The notes below the pieces were generated by a model. The model was not told where the DNA came from, did no database searches, and saw only the letters and a program-made list of their open reading frames with translations. A stretch of DNA of 33,692 bases. Origin: Streptomyces thermovulgaris. Its GTDB lineage: Bacteria; Actinomycetota; Actinomycetes; Streptomycetales; Streptomycetaceae. The stretch spans positions 1 through 33,692 of the forward strand of contig NZ_MUME01000036.1 in NCBI RefSeq assembly GCF_002155915.1. Reading direction: 5' to 3'. This document shows positions 32,600-33,692 of the stretch, piece by piece (the stretch's first letter is position 1; each line of letters opens with the position of its first letter). Both the position numbers and the translations under genes were made by a program.

Positions 32600-33619
32600 C
32601 TACGGCCGCCCCGTCGTCACCGTCCGCTCGGGTGAGAACGCGCCCCAGGTGCCGTCCGGCAGCATCGCCCGGATCCGCACCCGATGGGTGACCCCGGCCT
32701 CACGCCCGATGTAGAAGCTGTACGAGGCCTTCTCGCGCGGGGCGGTGCCGCCCCAGACCAGGGAGGTGGCCGGCTGCCCGTCGAGCTGGATCTGGTACTG
32801 CGTCACCACCCCGTCGACACGCGGGGGAACCCAGCTCAGGTCGAGATAGTAGGAGCCGTCCTTCCGGTGTGCCGTGGCGCGGAAGGCGGAGGGCGCGGTG
32901 GCCCGGCCGTCGTCGGAGCCCGGCGCGGTGGTGAGCCGGACGGGGGCACTGGCGGGGGAGAAGTTGTCGGCGGCGTCGCGGGCCCGCACGGTGAAGGAGT
33001 AGCGGGTGCCCGGCCGCAGGCCCGTGATCACGGCCGCCGTCTGGTTTCCGCCCACGCTGTGGATCTTCGTTCCGGACTGGTGGATCTCGTAGGAGACCAC
33101 CTTCCGGTCGTCCTCCGAGGGCGACCAGGACAGCTGGACGATCCGGCTGCCCATCACCCGGCCGCGCACGTCGAGCGGCCGGGACGGGGCCGAGCGGTCC
33201 GCGACGGCGGCCGGGGTCGTCACCCGCACCGACCGGCTGGGCGGGCCGAGCCGGCCCTCGGTGTCCCGGGCCCGCACGGTGAAGACATACGTGGTCGAGG
33301 GACTGAGCCGGGTGATGTCCACCATGCGCTCGGAGGCCGGCACGTCCTTCACCTTCTTCGCCTTCGCGGTGCCCTGGTACACCTCGTATCCGGCGATGTC
33401 CGAGGCCGCGGCCGCCGCGTTCCACATGACGTGCACGCTGGTCGCACTCCCGGCCGTCGCGGTGACGCCGGTCGGCGCCCCGGGCATCCGGCCGGCGTCA
33501 CCGTCGTCGGCGGCGCTTCGGCCGCACGCGGTCAGCAGGGCCGACGCGGCGACGCACAGGGCCACGACACGCCCGAGCGCGCGACGACGGCGGGAAGCGG
33601 GGGCGGGAATGCGTCGCAC
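32600..33619 (-). CDS. Lipoprotein with three fibronectin type III domains (339 aa)
   Basis: Residues 1-31 are a lipoprotein signal with a basic N-terminus (RRIPAPASRRRR) and lipobox LLTAC (Cys32), so the protein is anchored to the outer face of the membrane. Three FnIII domains follow at about 48-135 (GVTATAGSATSVHVMWNAA), 145-233 (LSWSPSEDDRKVVSYEI) and 245-337 (LDLSWVPPRVDGVVTQYQI), the third somewhat diverged. No catalytic domain is present. FnIII domains are common in actinomycete polysaccharide-degrading enzymes and binding proteins. The GTG at 33619 has AAGGGGAG nine bases upstream, which decides it over longer starts. A DasR-like palindrome lies 53 bp upstream. Confidence 0.92.
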   Translation of the reverse strand: MRRIPAPASRRRRALGRVVALCVAASALLTACGRSAADDGDAGRMPGAPTGVTATAGSATSVHVMWNAAAAASDIAGYEVYQGTAKAKKVKDVPASERMVDITRLSPSTTYVFTVRARDTEGRLGPPSRSVRVTTPAAVADRSAPSRPLDVRGRVMGSRIVQLSWSPSEDDRKVVSYEIHQSGTKIHSVGGNQTAAVITGLRPGTRYSFTVRARDAADNFSPASAPVRLTTAPGSDDGRATAPSAFRATAHRKDGSYYLDLSWVPPRVDGVVTQYQIQLDGQPATSLVWGGTAPREKASYSFYIGREAGVTHRVRIRAMLPDGTWGAFSPERTVTTGRP

Positions 33620-33671
33620 GAGGTCGGACTCCCCTTTCAGCAGCGGCGCAGACGACCTGGACGCCGCGTGA

Positions 33672-33691
33672 ATATTGGTCCGGACCAATAT
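33672..33691. promoter_or_regulatory. Perfect 20-bp palindrome resembling a DasR (GntR) site
   Basis: ATATTGGTCCGGACCAATAT. The core TGGTC-CG-GACCA differs from the known DasR consensus core TGGTC-TA-GACCA only at the two central bases. It is 53 bp upstream of the FnIII lipoprotein start. The promoter itself continues beyond the window. Confidence 0.65.
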
Positions 33692-33692
33692 G

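Overview
The window is very GC-rich, with strong third-position GC bias and spaced GGAGG-type ribosome sites. Its families (GylR, ANTAR/STAS, PadR, RsbW-like kinase, lamin-tail and FnIII secreted proteins) fit an actinomycete, almost certainly a Streptomyces or close relative. No tRNA, rRNA, insertion sequence, phage gene or CRISPR array was found. About 27 protein genes are supported, plus one speculative short ORF.

Layout. (1) 1-6212, minus strand: the edge of a non-ribosomal peptide cluster. The order of transcription is a carrier-domain plus six-TM protein of the Pls/PosA type that lacks its own adenylation domain (3675-6212), then a partial-condensation/adenylation/carrier/thioesterase protein (379-3660), then an Fe(II)/2-oxoglutarate dioxygenase cut by the window edge (1-326). 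This is the most unusual part of the window. (2) 6686-11966: an aquaglyceroporin, a secreted lamin-tail protein, a methyltransferase, an alpha/beta hydrolase, a zinc alcohol dehydrogenase and a small cysteine-rich protein. (3) 12115-14410: a divergent Gfo/Idh oxidoreductase and LacI regulator sharing two matching operators. (4) 14560-19530: an RsbW-like ATPase, gylR-glpK (glycerol), a winged-helix regulator, a STAS-ANTAR protein followed by four 31-bp tandem repeats, and an SseB-like protein. (5) 19552-23593: MarR regulator, undecaprenyl-diphosphatase, D,D-carboxypeptidase, methyltransferase. (6) 23563-28682: GntR regulator, serine hydrolase, universal stress protein, PrmC-related methyltransferase, small unknown protein. 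(7) 29024-33692: FadH-type flavin reductase with a PadR regulator and a perfect 20-bp operator, a secreted membrane-anchored protein, and an FnIII lipoprotein preceded by a DasR-like palindrome at the window edge.

How things connect. The peptide genes sit 14 and 52 bp apart and should be one operon. In it the adenylating protein could load itself and, in trans, the carrier of the membrane protein. The glycerol genes are split: gylR-glpK lie about 8 kb from the glycerol-facilitator gene and no glpD is present. Two cell-wall functions (UppP lipid-carrier recycling, D,D-carboxypeptidase) are adjacent and convergent. Regulation is unusually readable: several starts (11634, 15157, 17915, 22486, 22808, 31174) have a TAnnnT -10 box 6-7 nt before the start codon and no Shine-Dalgarno sequence, which predicts leaderless mRNAs. 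Several palindromes sit exactly on promoters.
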